Source: Deltaproteobacteria bacterium (lineage in GTDB: Bacteria; Bdellovibrionota_B; Oligoflexia; Oligoflexales; Bog-1112). From it: a DNA stretch of 64,000 nt. The notes beneath the pieces were generated by a model. The model made no database searches, had not been told where the DNA came from, and worked only from the letters and a program-made list of their open reading frames with translations. Made by a program: the position numbers and the translations under genes. The DNA lies in assembly GCA_020635195.1 (NCBI GenBank), contig JACKAG010000010.1, positions 16,108-80,107 on the forward strand, in the 5' to 3' direction. How positions within the stretch are numbered: the stretch's first letter is position 1; each line of letters opens with the position of its first letter. Positions 8,218 through 17,193 of this stretch are shown one piece after another.

Positions 8218-9267
8218 TCAGACTAATATTTGTCCTTGGACATGGGGCGGCTTCAGTTGTCTGCTCATTGCTCTGAGCCGCTCTGCTGATTTGAGAAGAG
8301 AAGCGTGGAAGGCAGGGCTTTTTTCTGCCTCTTTTCCCACAGCTTCGATGGCGCTCTGCCAGTTCTCCAGGCCCTTGCAGACCAGGGCAAGATCTGCTCC
8401 TTGTGTAAGACTTTCGACAATCAACTCCCCCTGATCCGTGTTTTTCTGGCTGATAGCGTTCATTGTCATGTCATCTGTTACAACAACACCCTGAAATCCA
8501 AGTTTTTTTCTGAGAAGTCCCTGGATGACAGGGCCGGATAAGCTGGCTTCTTTTGTATCAAGTGCCGGATAAATACAATGGGAGAGCATGACCATGGGGC
8601 TGAACTGCAGCAGCTTCCGGAAGGGGATCAGATCCCTTTGGAATAACGTATCGACAGGAATATCTGCTTCGCAACTTTCCAGATGGGTGTCAGATCTTGC
8701 GGCGCCCTGGCCCGGAAAGTGTTTCAGACATGAAAGGACCCCGCCTTTGTGCAGACCATGCATAAAAGCACCGGCTCTCAGAGTGACTTTTTCCGGGTCT
8801 GTGGAGTAGGATCGGTCTCCGATGGACGTATGCCCTGGAGAACAGAAAACATCTACGCAGGGGGCAAAATTGATCTGTATTCCTGCTCTGACAAGCTCTG
8901 CTCCTACCTTTTTGCCCCAGTTAAAGATTTGCTGCTTCTGGTCGGCTTCCGGGAGCTCTTGGGCGATAAGCATCGCTGGTCCCGGATCTGGAAATGGCTC
9001 AGCAAGGCGTCTGACGCGCCCCCCCTCCTGGTCAATTGCTATCATAAACTCCTGATCCTGATCAGAAAAATTCTGACGAAGGAAATGACAGAGCTCTGTT
9101 GGCAGGGTATGTCCGGATTCCGGGATATTTCTCCTGAAAAGTGTTAATCCGGAGGGGCGAAAACGTCTGAGAAAATTGATTTCTTCCGCATCGGGTGAGA
9201 TGCTCCGAAGGGAACCAAAGATCACTTTAGCGGCTAAGCGCATCATGGGATCGATCATATTACTCAT
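8218..9267 (-). CDS. nagZ: Beta-N-acetylhexosaminidase, glycoside hydrolase family 3 (peptidoglycan recycling)
   Basis: NagZ releases GlcNAc from anhydromuropeptides in the cytoplasm. Family motifs are all visible: IDQEGGRVRRL, INFAPCVDV, GDRSYSTDP, the catalytic loop KHFPGQG followed by SDTH (Asp-His dyad acting as acid/base), SHCIYPALD, and the nucleophile block VVVTDDMTM. KHFPGQG replaces the usual KHFPGHG. Several starts are possible; ATG 9267 overlaps the khpA stop by eight bases (ATGAGTAA) and ATG 9258 begins one base after it. Either gives translational coupling to khpA. No signal peptide is present, as expected for the cytoplasmic enzyme. mpl and ldcA of the same pathway lie at 51-53 kb. 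Confidence 0.9.
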   Translation of the reverse strand: MSNMIDPMMRLAAKVIFGSLRSISPDAEEINFLRRFRPSGLTLFRRNIPESGHTLPTELCHFLRQNFSDQDQEFMIAIDQEGGRVRRLAEPFPDPGPAMLIAQELPEADQKQQIFNWGKKVGAELVRAGIQINFAPCVDVFCSPGHTSIGDRSYSTDPEKVTLRAGAFMHGLHKGGVLSCLKHFPGQGAARSDTHLESCEADIPVDTLFQRDLIPFRKLLQFSPMVMLSHCIYPALDTKEASLSGPVIQGLLRKKLGFQGVVVTDDMTMNAISQKNTDQGELIVESLTQGADLALVCKGLENWQSAIEAVGKEAEKSPAFHASLLKSAERLRAMSRQLKPPHVQGQILV

Positions 9268-9511
9268 CAATAATCTGGAGAATATATCTCTTTGACAATT
9301 TGGCGGCCGCACAATTCAGGATGGTCCGGATTGCATCTGCTGTTCTGCCTTGCCGGCCAATAACTTTACCAATATCTTCTTTGGCTACTTTTAGTTCAAT
9401 AATATTTGTCTGATTTCCTTCAATCTCATTAATATCGATTCTTGTGGTTTCATCAACCAACGCTTCAGCGATATAAGATACCAGCTCTTTCATAGAAAAA
9501 TCATCGTTCAT
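9260..9511 (-). CDS. khpA: KH-domain RNA-binding protein KhpA
   Basis: This is a single type II KH domain with the binding loop IGKVIGRQGRTADAIR, and the usual KhpA opening KELVSYIAEALVDE. KhpA pairs with KhpB as a global RNA chaperone in Gram-positives; in other phyla the role is less studied. Start choice is uncertain: a TTG at 9538 and ATGs at 9523, 9511 and 9493 are all in frame. I take 9511, with GGATGG upstream, while homologues often begin at the Met corresponding to 9493. In most genomes khpA sits with rpsP and rimM; here it is instead coupled to nagZ. Confidence 0.85.
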   Translation of the reverse strand: MNDDFSMKELVSYIAEALVDETTRIDINEIEGNQTNIIELKVAKEDIGKVIGRQGRTADAIRTILNCAAAKLSKRYILQIIDE

Positions 9512-9776
9512 GAGTCCATCCATTTCTGCAAAAAACAATCACCACTTAGACCTTCCCTTTGAGGGAATGTCTGCCAACTTCAGCCTTGGATGAGAAGTTC
9601 TGCTCAAACCAGTCCACTGTTAAGTCTATAAGAAACTAATGCTTAAGAAAAGATCTCTGGGGAGCAGATTCTGACAGAAAGCTGTCTTAAGAAGCTTAAT
9701 GCTTTGAAATTTAAGTTATATTGCTCTGTTTTTATCCGAACTGCGTGGATATTTTCTTGCCATGTTTTTACCCTTG

Positions 9777-10379
9777 TCAATGACTGGGCCTGATGTCGGA
9801 AAGGTCATGAATAAATGGTATTTTATGCCAGGCTTTTATCTGATAAGGGGGGGCAAGGGTTAGTTTTATTTTCTGTAATGTTTTCTGCATTTCTTTTATA
9901 AGGGTTGGCCTTTCTTCCTGCCAATGTCCGGAAGAAAGGCTGAGATCTTCCCGATCTTCTCCGAGAGGAGTGACCCATGCGGAGGCTTCCCTTTCGGACA
10001 GGAGAAAAAAAGGTGGAAACAGAACAATACGTTCAGAAAATTGATCGATTTTTTGCATATAACGGAGCCAGTTGCGGTAGTAAATTGTGTTTTCACTTGT
10101 CAGAACATTGTAACGATTAGGTATACTCAGAGCATAGTGATAGTGATCGTTTTTGCCTGGTCCAGGGGGACTGATTCGATAGCTTTCAAACCATCGGCCA
10201 GCACCGAGCTTATGCCCCTCCATGGAGATTTTCACTCTGTCTGCTGAATGATTACCATAAAGTAAGGTTCTGAAAACGGTCTGCAGGAAAGATTCATCCA
10301 GATGTGTATAAAATTGTTTATCCAGATGCTGTATGTCTTTTTTTATCTTGTCTGATACTGCTGCATGAATGGGTTTCAT
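9777..10379 (-). CDS. Hypothetical protein, 200 residues
   Basis: I do not recognise a family. The start ATG has AGGA 9 bases upstream. The product is soluble-looking with no signal or membrane segment. Visible features are a basic N-terminus (SDKIKKDI), an aromatic-rich middle (RWFESYRISPPGPGKNDHYHY, WLRYM), a hydrophobic strand IVLFPPFFLL, the phrase SAWVTPLGEDREDL, and an amphipathic helix near residue 165 (EMQKTLQKIKLTL). The last part weakly recalls the end of protein-kinase-like or aminoglycoside-phosphotransferase folds, but no catalytic motif can be identified. It is monocistronic in appearance, with a 399-base intergenic region upstream. Confidence 0.65.
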   Translation of the reverse strand: MKPIHAAVSDKIKKDIQHLDKQFYTHLDESFLQTVFRTLLYGNHSADRVKISMEGHKLGAGRWFESYRISPPGPGKNDHYHYALSIPNRYNVLTSENTIYYRNWLRYMQKIDQFSERIVLFPPFFLLSEREASAWVTPLGEDREDLSLSSGHWQEERPTLIKEMQKTLQKIKLTLAPPYQIKAWHKIPFIHDLSDIRPSH

Positions 10380-10778
10380 TATGACATCCTGTTAATTTAT
10401 AAAGGATTTAATTTTTTGTTTTGTGTCACATAATCCGCTGTATTACTTTTTGCGTGTAAAATGGCTGCACTTTAGCAGTGGGCTATATCTGAGGCCCTTT
10501 GTCCTATTGTCGAAAATTTTGACAGTTGTTCAATTATGCAGACTTTGCCGGGCATCACAGCCTCCGCTTTATCAATACGTGATTGCGCATCATTTTTTGA
10601 TTTAAGGCAATGAAATAAAGGGATTTATAGGGAAGGTTCTCAGAGTGATTGCAGCCACTCTCGGATGGCACATATTTTGTAATAACTTTAATGATCACCG
10701 GTTTCATGTGGTAGAGGACAACATACCCTTGGGCCAAGGTGGACTTTTCATACAGCCCCCATCAGGCAGGAGGATCAT
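10380..10778. other. Intergenic region between divergent genes, with a weak promoter candidate
   Basis: No protein-like frame is seen. On the plus strand TTGCAG (10649) and TATTTT (10673) are spaced by 18 bases and could drive the two small genes downstream. The rest shows neither hairpin nor repeat that I can support. Confidence 0.4.
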
Positions 10779-11042
10779 ATGAAATCAGGACAGTTCGATA
10801 ATGTGGCATCAATTTTTCGCAAAGTATCAGAGAAACCTGGAGACGATTGTCTGTCAGATTCAAAAATGAAGGATGTGCCGGTTTCAGGAAAGCTTTCAGG
10901 ATCAGATACAGAGCTTTCGGATCATGCAGAAGATCTGTTCAGATCTGCGATACAACGCAATATTGAAATTCAGGAGCGCCTTAAGGCAGATCGTCTCAGA
11001 GCAAACAGATCCGTGCTGAAATCTTACAGGCTCAAAAAGTGA
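10779..11042 (+). CDS. Small hypothetical protein, 87 residues
   Basis: GGAGGATC precedes the ATG by about five bases, which is among the best ribosome-binding sites in the window, so I consider it real despite its size. The N-terminal half is Ser/Asp-rich and likely disordered. The C-terminal half is a charged amphipathic helix (SAIQRNIEIQERLKADRLRANR) ending in a basic SYRLKK tail. No family is recognised. It lies 43 bases upstream of a second small gene of similar size, and the two probably form an operon. Confidence 0.7.
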   Translation: MKSGQFDNVASIFRKVSEKPGDDCLSDSKMKDVPVSGKLSGSDTELSDHAEDLFRSAIQRNIEIQERLKADRLRANRSVLKSYRLKK

Positions 11043-11085
11043 TGAATTTCGTGTATCTCAAAGAATATAAGAGAGAAGGATCTCT

Positions 11086-11352
11086 ATGAAAACAGAAAAA
11101 GACAGATACAAGCATAGATCAACATCGTTCAATACGCTCGATTTGTCAAAATTTCGTAAGAAAAAAACTGAAAAAGAATGGTTAGCTCGTGGTCGGGAGC
11201 CATTGTACGTAAGCTACTCCAGAGGACAGCTTCACGGATCAGATTCGGTATCAGTTTCAGGCTTGTCTGATTTTGGAGGTCGAATTGCTGATCTGAAATC
11301 GGAGCTTGAAAAAATCAACGCTCTTATGAATAGATCTCATCCTTCATCATAA
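11086..11352 (+). CDS. Small basic hypothetical protein, 88 residues
   Basis: AGAAGGATCTCT precedes the ATG. The N-terminal third is strongly basic (KTEKDRYKHR, KFRKKKTEKEW), the middle is Ser/Gly-rich, and the C-terminus forms a short helix ADLKSELEKINALM with heptad spacing. No homologue comes to mind. Its TAA lies within the left arm of a long terminator hairpin. A nucleic-acid or membrane-surface binding role is conceivable from charge alone, but this is speculation. Confidence 0.7.
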   Translation: MKTEKDRYKHRSTSFNTLDLSKFRKKKTEKEWLARGREPLYVSYSRGQLHGSDSVSVSGLSDFGGRIADLKSELEKINALMNRSHPSS

Positions 11353-11392
11353 TAAAATGATCTGATACATGCTCAGATCATTTTATTATGAT
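11346..11392. terminator. Bidirectional terminator: 20-bp stem containing both convergent stop codons
   Basis: Bases 11346-11365 pair perfectly with 11373-11392 around a 7-base loop. The stem carries A- and T-runs on either side, so it can stop transcription in both directions. The TAA of the small gene (11350-11352) and that of hpt (11386-11388) fall at mirror positions in the stem. Confidence 0.9.
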
Positions 11393-11913
11393 TGCGAGTT
11401 TATCACCTGAGCGATAAAGGGGAGTTCCCGATATTGCCCATTCAGATCTAGCCCGTAGCCTATGGCAAAATCATTTGTCATTTCAAAACCGATATAATCG
11501 ATTTTGTATTTGTTCTTATGGGATGCTGTTTTTGACAGTAAAGTACAGATGCGAAGTGACGCAGGATGCTGCGATTCGAGAAGATGTGTCAGGTAATCGA
11601 TTGTATGACCAGAATCTATAATATCTTCTACTAATAATACATGTTTCCCTTTTATATCTGCTGTCAGAGCTTTATTGACTCTTATCGCTCCGCTTGAGAT
11701 CATTCCATCATAGGAAGATACGGAAATAAATTCAATTTTTACAGGTATCTTAATCATTCTTACTAAATCAGCTGTAAAAATGAATGCGCCTTTCAGAACA
11801 CAAATGATGGTCAGCTCTTTGCCATGAAAGTCCTGATTGATTTGTGTGCTGATTTCCTTGATCCGATGTTTAATCTTATTTTGTGATATCTTGCATTGAT
11901 ATTGGATTGTCAT
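11386..11913 (-). CDS. hpt: Hypoxanthine phosphoribosyltransferase
   Basis: This purine-salvage enzyme converts hypoxanthine (and often guanine) with PRPP to the nucleotide. The PRPP-binding motif VLLVEDIIDSGHT lies at residues ~95-107, preceded by the flexible-loop region ISVSSYDGM and followed by IDYIGFEMTNDFAIGYGLDLNGQYRELP, the typical C-terminal base-binding stretch. Length 175 is normal. It has its own promoter on the minus strand (11964-11992) and ends in the shared terminator. The AG-poor sequence before the ATG gives no strong ribosome-binding site. Confidence 0.93.
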   Translation of the reverse strand: MTIQYQCKISQNKIKHRIKEISTQINQDFHGKELTIICVLKGAFIFTADLVRMIKIPVKIEFISVSSYDGMISSGAIRVNKALTADIKGKHVLLVEDIIDSGHTIDYLTHLLESQHPASLRICTLLSKTASHKNKYKIDYIGFEMTNDFAIGYGLDLNGQYRELPFIAQVINSQS

Positions 11914-11963
11914 ATCAGCTTCCTGTACACATTCGGGATGGATGAGTGCCTGACTCAGAAAAT

Positions 11964-11992
11964 ATTATATCTGTTCATTGAGGGGGAGTCAG
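11964..11992 (-). promoter_or_regulatory. Promoter of hpt
   Basis: Reading the minus strand, CTGACT (11992-11987) and a perfect TATAAT (11969-11964) are separated by 17 bases, about 50 bases upstream of the hpt start. Confidence 0.65.
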
Positions 11993-12041
11993 ATAGAAAA
12001 CCATTTCGGACGTGTGAACAGGCATATTATATGATTTTGTG

Positions 12042-13298
12042 TTAACCGCAGAGTGTTTTTTCGGCTTCCTGAAAAGCCAGAATAAATTCTCTGATATCGT
12101 TTTCATCATTATATATATAGGGGGACACCCGGCAGGCTGCTGGTATCTTGAGCCAGTTCATAAAAGGCTGAGCGCAATGGTGACCAGCACGGATGCAGAC
12201 TGATCTGGCATCTGCAAATGCTGCCATATCATGAGGATGAATGGACTTATGAAAGAAGGAGACAATCCCCACCCAGTTATCAGCTCCCGGAGTCAGCAGA
12301 TAGATGCCAGGAACGTCCCGGAGAGCGTTAATGAGGCTTGTGCCGAGTTTTTGATCGTGTTCGAGAGCTGCTTGCATGTCAATTTGTTGCAGGAAGCGGA
12401 TGGCTGCTCCAAGTCCGATGGCAGAAGCAATCCCAGGAGTGCCAGCTTCCAGTTTGTAAGGAAGTTTATTCCAGGTCGAACCTTCTGTTGTGACGGAGGC
12501 AATCATGTCTCCTCCGCCCATAAATGGGGGCATTTTCTCCAGCAACTCGTCCTTTCCCCATAGAATTCCGATACCGGAAGGTCCACACATTTTGTGTCCA
12601 CTAAAACAGTAAAAATCGCAGCCAATATCGTGAACATCGATCGGAAGGTGTGGAACGGCCTGAGCTCCATCGATCAGTGTCAGAATTCCGTGTTTTCGGG
12701 CCATCTGAACCATGGCTTTCACTGGATAGATCATTCCTGTTACGTTTGAGACATGAGCAAAAGCAAATAGCTTTGTTTTTTCTGAGAACAGATTTTCCAG
12801 AATATTCAGGTCTGGTAACATGTTCTCGTTCAGGGGAACGAATCGTATGACCGCTCCGGTTTTTTTTGCAAGGATTTGCCATGGGACGATATTGGAATGG
12901 TGTTCTGAAATAAGAAGCAAAATTTCATCACCTGGGCGCAGATTTTCTTCACCCCAGGTCCGGGCTACAAGGTTGATGGCAGCAGTTGTTCCTGATGTAA
13001 AAATGACTTCATGGAGATGAACTCCCCCCAGAAACCTTGCAACCAGATTTCGGGTCTCTTCATAGGCAGAAGTTGCCTTCTCACTCAGGCGATAACTTCC
13101 TCTGTGGACATTTGCATATTGTTTCTCATAACAGTGAACTATGGACTGAATGACGCAAGTGGGTTTCTGGCAGGTCGCGGCACTGTCGAGATAGTGAACA
13201 GGATCTTTTTTTATATTAAGGGCTGGAAAACATGACTTTATTTTTCCCTCATCGAATTGAGATATAGCGGACTCTTTGCTCTTCATCTCATGCTTCAT
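12042..13298 (-). CDS. sufS: Cysteine desulfurase, SufS/CsdA group
   Basis: This PLP enzyme takes sulfur from cysteine to supply Fe-S cluster assembly. Visible are HYLDSAATCQKP, NVHRGSYRLSEKA, SEHHSNIVPWQ, DGAQAVPHLPIDV, the PLP lysine in SGHKMCGPSG (Lys236) and the sulfur-carrying Cys in RAGHHCAQP (Cys375), which marks group II enzymes. The C-terminal motif is ACRVSPYIYN rather than the standard RASFYIYN-like form. AGGAG lies 10 bases before the ATG. No sufBCD or sufE gene is adjacent, so this is an orphan copy; the scaffold must be elsewhere or the enzyme could be CsdA-like. Confidence 0.9.
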   Translation of the reverse strand: MKHEMKSKESAISQFDEGKIKSCFPALNIKKDPVHYLDSAATCQKPTCVIQSIVHCYEKQYANVHRGSYRLSEKATSAYEETRNLVARFLGGVHLHEVIFTSGTTAAINLVARTWGEENLRPGDEILLLISEHHSNIVPWQILAKKTGAVIRFVPLNENMLPDLNILENLFSEKTKLFAFAHVSNVTGMIYPVKAMVQMARKHGILTLIDGAQAVPHLPIDVHDIGCDFYCFSGHKMCGPSGIGILWGKDELLEKMPPFMGGGDMIASVTTEGSTWNKLPYKLEAGTPGIASAIGLGAAIRFLQQIDMQAALEHDQKLGTSLINALRDVPGIYLLTPGADNWVGIVSFFHKSIHPHDMAAFADARSVCIRAGHHCAQPFMNWLKIPAACRVSPYIYNDENDIREFILAFQEAEKTLCG

Positions 13299-13455
13299 GT
13301 TTTCATAACTCCTATGGTTTATGGCTTAGCTTTTTGCCGGAAGGAGAGCTTAGCAACGTTGGCTGCTTTGATCAATTTTTATGCGTGTAAATTCTGAGCT
13401 GTTAGAATGAATATCATCATAGGAAAAATGACCAGGCTGGGGATAGGACTGTCAG

Positions 13456-13989
13456 ATGAAACAAATATTGTGTCGTCAGAGGAGTCAGGTATCGTGCCTG
13501 TCTTACCGGATGAGGATAACAAATCAAAGATCACAGCTAATGATGTGCATCTTTATAGCCTTTGTTTTTTGTTATTCTGATTACAGTGTTGCAGCAGATG
13601 TTTCTTTTGGCATTATTTCTGGCGAAAGTACTGGACTGAGCCTTCATAAAAAAGCAGACCATCAGGTTCCTGCCTGGCATGTGAGCGCCTTTTTTCAGAG
13701 TCGAGAATTTCTTCAGTTTAATGGAGATCTGCAATTTTATATTCGGCCAATTATTCTTGACAGAGAGCTGTTGCAGGGATCTTTTTATAGTGGAATAGGT
13801 CTGAGAGCGATCAGTCTGGCACACAGAGATCAGGAAGAATCTTATTGGATCAGGTTTCCAGCGGGATTTCATCTGGAAGTAAAAGCGATGAAACTTCAGA
13901 TTTTTTTTGAACTTTCAGGGATTGTCGGAGCTCTCCCTTCGACTAAATTGATGATGTCTCCTGTGACAGGTCTGAGGATTGTTCTGTGA
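13456..13989 (+). CDS. Exported protein, probable small outer-membrane barrel
   Basis: No named family is recognised. After a long basic N-terminus there is a signal-like core (MMCIFIAFVFCYSDYSVAA) with cleavage expected after SVAA, then a beta-rich mature part with alternating hydrophobics (DVSFGIISGE, SFYSGIGLRAISL, FRFPAGFHLEV) and a Val-Leu terminus. Starts at 13456 (AGGAC upstream), 13510 or 13540 are possible; the last gives a standard-length signal but has no visible ribosome-binding site. The gene is monocistronic, starting ~160 bases upstream of nothing recognisable on its left and divergent from sufS. Confidence 0.55.
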   Translation: MKQILCRQRSQVSCLSYRMRITNQRSQLMMCIFIAFVFCYSDYSVAADVSFGIISGESTGLSLHKKADHQVPAWHVSAFFQSREFLQFNGDLQFYIRPIILDRELLQGSFYSGIGLRAISLAHRDQEESYWIRFPAGFHLEVKAMKLQIFFELSGIVGALPSTKLMMSPVTGLRIVL

Positions 13990-14199
13990 TGAGGGTGTCA
14001 CGAATGTATCATCTGATTTGACCAATCAATTTTTTTTATGGCAAAACAATATAAAATCTTTTTTATATACTATAGTCATCCAGAAAAGGAATTTCTCACT
14101 GGCGCGAAACGCAAAAAACGCAACTATTTATTTGCCGGTGCGACATAGTCAATCCTGATATTCGTAGTGTTTTTTTAAAAATCTGTGGTTCAACTGCTC

Positions 14200-14766
14200 T
14201 TATGAAGATATGGGTGACTTGTCTCCGGACTGTTGCTGTTCAGAAAATGGTGCTGTCTTCGTATTTTTGATCCCTATGGGGATTGTGCCATTATTTTTTC
14301 TAAGTATTTCTGTCAAAAGGTTAATTTCATCAGCGACTTCCTGGAAACCATCGCCTTTTCTGAGTGTGATCCGGCTTTGAAACTCACCATGGCGTAGTTT
14401 TTCAATCTGAGAGCGAAAGGCAATGGTGGGTCCGACAAGCTTATGAGTATAGACAACAGAAACAGAAATGCTGGTTATAATAAAAATTAAAACAAGTATC
14501 AGGACCCACCAAATCGTCTGAGAAATGTACTCTGAAAATAGTTCTCTTATTTCACTTTCGGAATCTGTCAGTGCCAGAAGGATTGTTGTAAAATCTTCCA
14601 GATTGAGATATAGAATCATCATGATGGTGGCAGAAAAAAGGATTGTCAGGAGAATAGAATAGAGACCTAATCTGATTTGTAGTAAAGGCTGTAGAAAGTA
14701 ATTTCTTAATTTACGTTTTTTACGTTCAGAATCCTTCAATTTTTCAGATTTTTCCTGTGTCTGCAT
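14200..14766 (-). CDS. Membrane protein with a HAMP domain
   Basis: The basic N-terminus is followed by one hydrophobic helix (~residues 32-55), a short ~30-residue periplasmic stretch, a second helix (~85-108) and a HAMP-type linker beginning THKLVGPTIAFRSQIEKL and continuing RITLRKGDGFQEVADEINLL. The HKLVGP opening is the usual HAMP start seen in chemoreceptor-like proteins of this kind. Nothing follows but a disordered ~30-residue tail, so there is no kinase, cyclase or methyl-accepting signalling module. A partner protein or simple structural role is therefore likely. It is divergent from the dehydrogenase gene downstream. Confidence 0.75.
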   Translation of the reverse strand: MQTQEKSEKLKDSERKKRKLRNYFLQPLLQIRLGLYSILLTILFSATIMMILYLNLEDFTTILLALTDSESEIRELFSEYISQTIWWVLILVLIFIITSISVSVVYTHKLVGPTIAFRSQIEKLRHGEFQSRITLRKGDGFQEVADEINLLTEILRKNNGTIPIGIKNTKTAPFSEQQQSGDKSPISS

Positions 14767-14930
14767 GATTATGCTTCCATTGTGAAAGCGGCCTATACCA
14801 TAAGAAATGATATGCGAAGGGCCGGATCAATTTGAGGGACCATATACCTGTCATGGATAGGATAACACAGGATGAGATAGGACGTTTTTTGTTTTTTATG
14901 AACAAAAAAACTCATTTGAAAGGAATTGTC

Positions 14931-16562
14931 ATGAATGATAGCATTTTTTATCCACCAGAGCCTCAAAATGAACCGGTGAGAAGCTATAAACCGGGAAGCG
15001 ATGAAACTCGCACACTGAAAGAAGCTATCATCCTGACAAAGTCAGCCATTGAAGAGATCCCTCTTGTGATAGGATCACGGAAAATCTTTGATCGACCAAA
15101 GTCAGAGATCACCTGTCCACATGAAAAGAATCATATACTCGCATCTGTTGCTCAGGCGAATGCAGACGATATTCACGGAGCAATTGACTCCTGTCTGGCA
15201 GCAAGAAAAAACTGGGCTGCATTACCATGGAATGAACGAGCCTCCGTTTTTCTCAAGGCAGCGTCTCTGGTTACGGGTAAGTATCGGGATAAAATAAATG
15301 CTGCTACGATGTTGGGACAGAGCAAAACCTGTTATCAATCTGAAATTGAAGCGGCCTGTGAACTGGCAGACTTTCTAAGGTTTAACGCCTGGTTTGTTCG
15401 GAAAATGCATGAAGATCAGCCACTCTGTTCACCTGATGATACGTGGAATTATACAGAAATCAGACCTGTCGAAGGCTTTATCTTTGCGATTGCCCCATTT
15501 AATTTTACAGCGATTGCTCTGAATCTGGCTTGCGCTCCTGCTCTTGTCGGCTGTTCTGTGCTCTGGAAACCTGCACCAACAGCAGTTCTTTCTTCATGGA
15601 TCGGTTTCCAGATTCTGGAGGAGGCGGGACTTCCTCCGGGGGTGATTAACTTCGTAAACGGAGATGCGGAGCTTATTGGAAATATTGCGTTAAAGCACAG
15701 AGATCTTGGCGGAGTTCATTTCACAGGCTCGACTCAGACATTTCAGCATATCTGGTCAGAAATTGGAAAAAATATCAAAGAATACAGAAGTTATCCAAGG
15801 ATTGTCGGTGAAACAGGTGGCAAAGATTTTGTTTTTGCACATCATAGTGCGGATATTGATCAGCTGTTGACAGCTTTGATCAGAGGGGCGTTTGAATATC
15901 AGGGGCAAAAATGCTCAGCGGCATCAAGGGCGTATATTCCCAGAAGCATCTGGCCGGAACTCCGGGATAAGCTGGTCTCTGAAATCAACAAGATCGCTGT
16001 GGGTTCTCCGGAAAATTTTTCTAATTTTATGGCTGCTGTCATTGATGAAAAATCTTTTGAAAAAATCAGATCCTATATTGATTATGCACGTAGTGCGCAG
16101 GATGCTGAAATTATTTGTGGAGGAAAATATGATCAGAGTGTCGGATATTTTATCTGGCCGACTTTGATTGAAACAAACAATCCATATTTTCGCACCATGA
16201 CAGAAGAGATTTTTGGCCCTGTACTTACTGTATGGCCTTATGATGATGAAGATTATGATAAGGTTATTTCTATTTGTGAAAGTTCTACAGATTATGCTTT
16301 GACAGGGGCTATTTTTGCAAAAAATCGTGAGGTGATTTCTCAGCTAAGCCGTGTTTTTGAAAATTGTGCAGGTAATTTCTATATCAATGATAAGCCGACA
16401 GGTGCTGTCGTTGGGCAACAGCCTTTTGGAGGAGCCAGAAGGTCTGGTACAAATGATAAAGCTGGAAGCATTTTAAATTTATACAGATGGGTATCCATGC
16501 GCACGGTAAAAGAAAATTTTAATCCGGCGTCTCATTATCGTTATCCGCATATGGGAGAGTGA
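14931..16562 (+). CDS. L-glutamate gamma-semialdehyde (1-pyrroline-5-carboxylate) dehydrogenase
   Basis: This catalyses the last step of proline catabolism, oxidising glutamate semialdehyde to glutamate with NAD+. The sequence follows the ~540-residue stand-alone (ALDH4-type) group rather than the PutA fusion: FNFTAIALNLACAPALVGC, GGVHFTGSTQTF, catalytic Glu in GETGGKDF (Glu294) and Cys in GQKCSAASR (Cys328), EIFGPVLTVWPY, and the C-terminal QPFGGARRSGTNDKAGS specificity loop. ATG 14931 is preferred because GGAATTGTC with AAAGG lies just before it; upstream in-frame codons lack a site. No proline dehydrogenase gene is adjacent. A four-base overlap (GTGA) couples it to the next gene. Confidence 0.93.
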   Translation: MNDSIFYPPEPQNEPVRSYKPGSDETRTLKEAIILTKSAIEEIPLVIGSRKIFDRPKSEITCPHEKNHILASVAQANADDIHGAIDSCLAARKNWAALPWNERASVFLKAASLVTGKYRDKINAATMLGQSKTCYQSEIEAACELADFLRFNAWFVRKMHEDQPLCSPDDTWNYTEIRPVEGFIFAIAPFNFTAIALNLACAPALVGCSVLWKPAPTAVLSSWIGFQILEEAGLPPGVINFVNGDAELIGNIALKHRDLGGVHFTGSTQTFQHIWSEIGKNIKEYRSYPRIVGETGGKDFVFAHHSADIDQLLTALIRGAFEYQGQKCSAASRAYIPRSIWPELRDKLVSEINKIAVGSPENFSNFMAAVIDEKSFEKIRSYIDYARSAQDAEIICGGKYDQSVGYFIWPTLIETNNPYFRTMTEEIFGPVLTVWPYDDEDYDKVISICESSTDYALTGAIFAKNREVISQLSRVFENCAGNFYINDKPTGAVVGQQPFGGARRSGTNDKAGSILNLYRWVSMRTVKENFNPASHYRYPHMGE

Positions 16563-17107
16563 GTTTTATGCTTCCTGCGGCTGTCCGTACATTTTGCCAG
16601 ACGATTTCTCTGAGGCTCTGGAGCTGTTATTATGTTCCTATGCTATCCAGAATCCAACCAGTGGTTGAGGAATTAAGTGAAGAAAGAGTAGTTATTTCAG
16701 TGCCTTTGATCAGAAAAAATAAAAACCACCTTGATTCCATGTATTTTGGTGTTTTGGCATGTGGCGCAGATCTTGCGGGCGGAATATTGGCGATGCGCAA
16801 GATCTGGCTATCGGGGGAAGCGGTTTCTTTTGTCTTTAAAAACTTTCAGGCTGTTTTTCTTAAACGAGCAGATTCCAAAGTCCTTTTTATATGTGAAGAT
16901 GGCCTATTACTGGATGCTCTGGTCAGGCGCTCTCTCAGCTCCGGTGTAAGGGAGGAAGCGACGGTCCATGTTCTGGCCCTGTGCCCAGAATCTTTTGGGC
17001 AGGAAGCTGTTGCCAGATTTGATCTGACCATTTCACTGAAAAAGCAAAAAAATAAGTCGTCCTCTTCATTGTTTCGAAAACTGCCCCGAAAACTTTTTTC
17101 TTTATAA
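16559..17107 (+). CDS. DUF4442-type hotdog-fold protein
   Basis: The central part (ERVVISVPLIRKNKNHLDSMYFGVLACGADLAGGILAMRKI) matches the DUF4442/PaaI-like thioesterase pattern: N-x-x-x-S/G-M-x-F-G near the start of the long hotdog helix. The expected substrate would be an acyl-CoA or similar thioester, but none is established. It starts at GTG 16559 overlapping the dehydrogenase stop, or at ATG 16568. The C-terminus is strongly basic (KKQKNKSSSSLFRKLPRKL), which is uncommon in the family. Coupling with proline degradation is positional only. Confidence 0.7.
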   Translation: MSFMLPAAVRTFCQTISLRLWSCYYVPMLSRIQPVVEELSEERVVISVPLIRKNKNHLDSMYFGVLACGADLAGGILAMRKIWLSGEAVSFVFKNFQAVFLKRADSKVLFICEDGLLLDALVRRSLSSGVREEATVHVLALCPESFGQEAVARFDLTISLKKQKNKSSSSLFRKLPRKLFSL

Positions 17108-17193
17108 GAACGGCGATTTTCTGAACTAAGAGCTTGCCGAACAGAATCATGTTATTCTATGCAAATTGCAGATTCGAAAATCTGTCTGCTGCG

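Noticed and set aside
14038..14148. 36-residue frame between the small barrel gene and the HAMP gene
   Set aside because: It begins after a T-run with no ribosome-binding site; likely chance.
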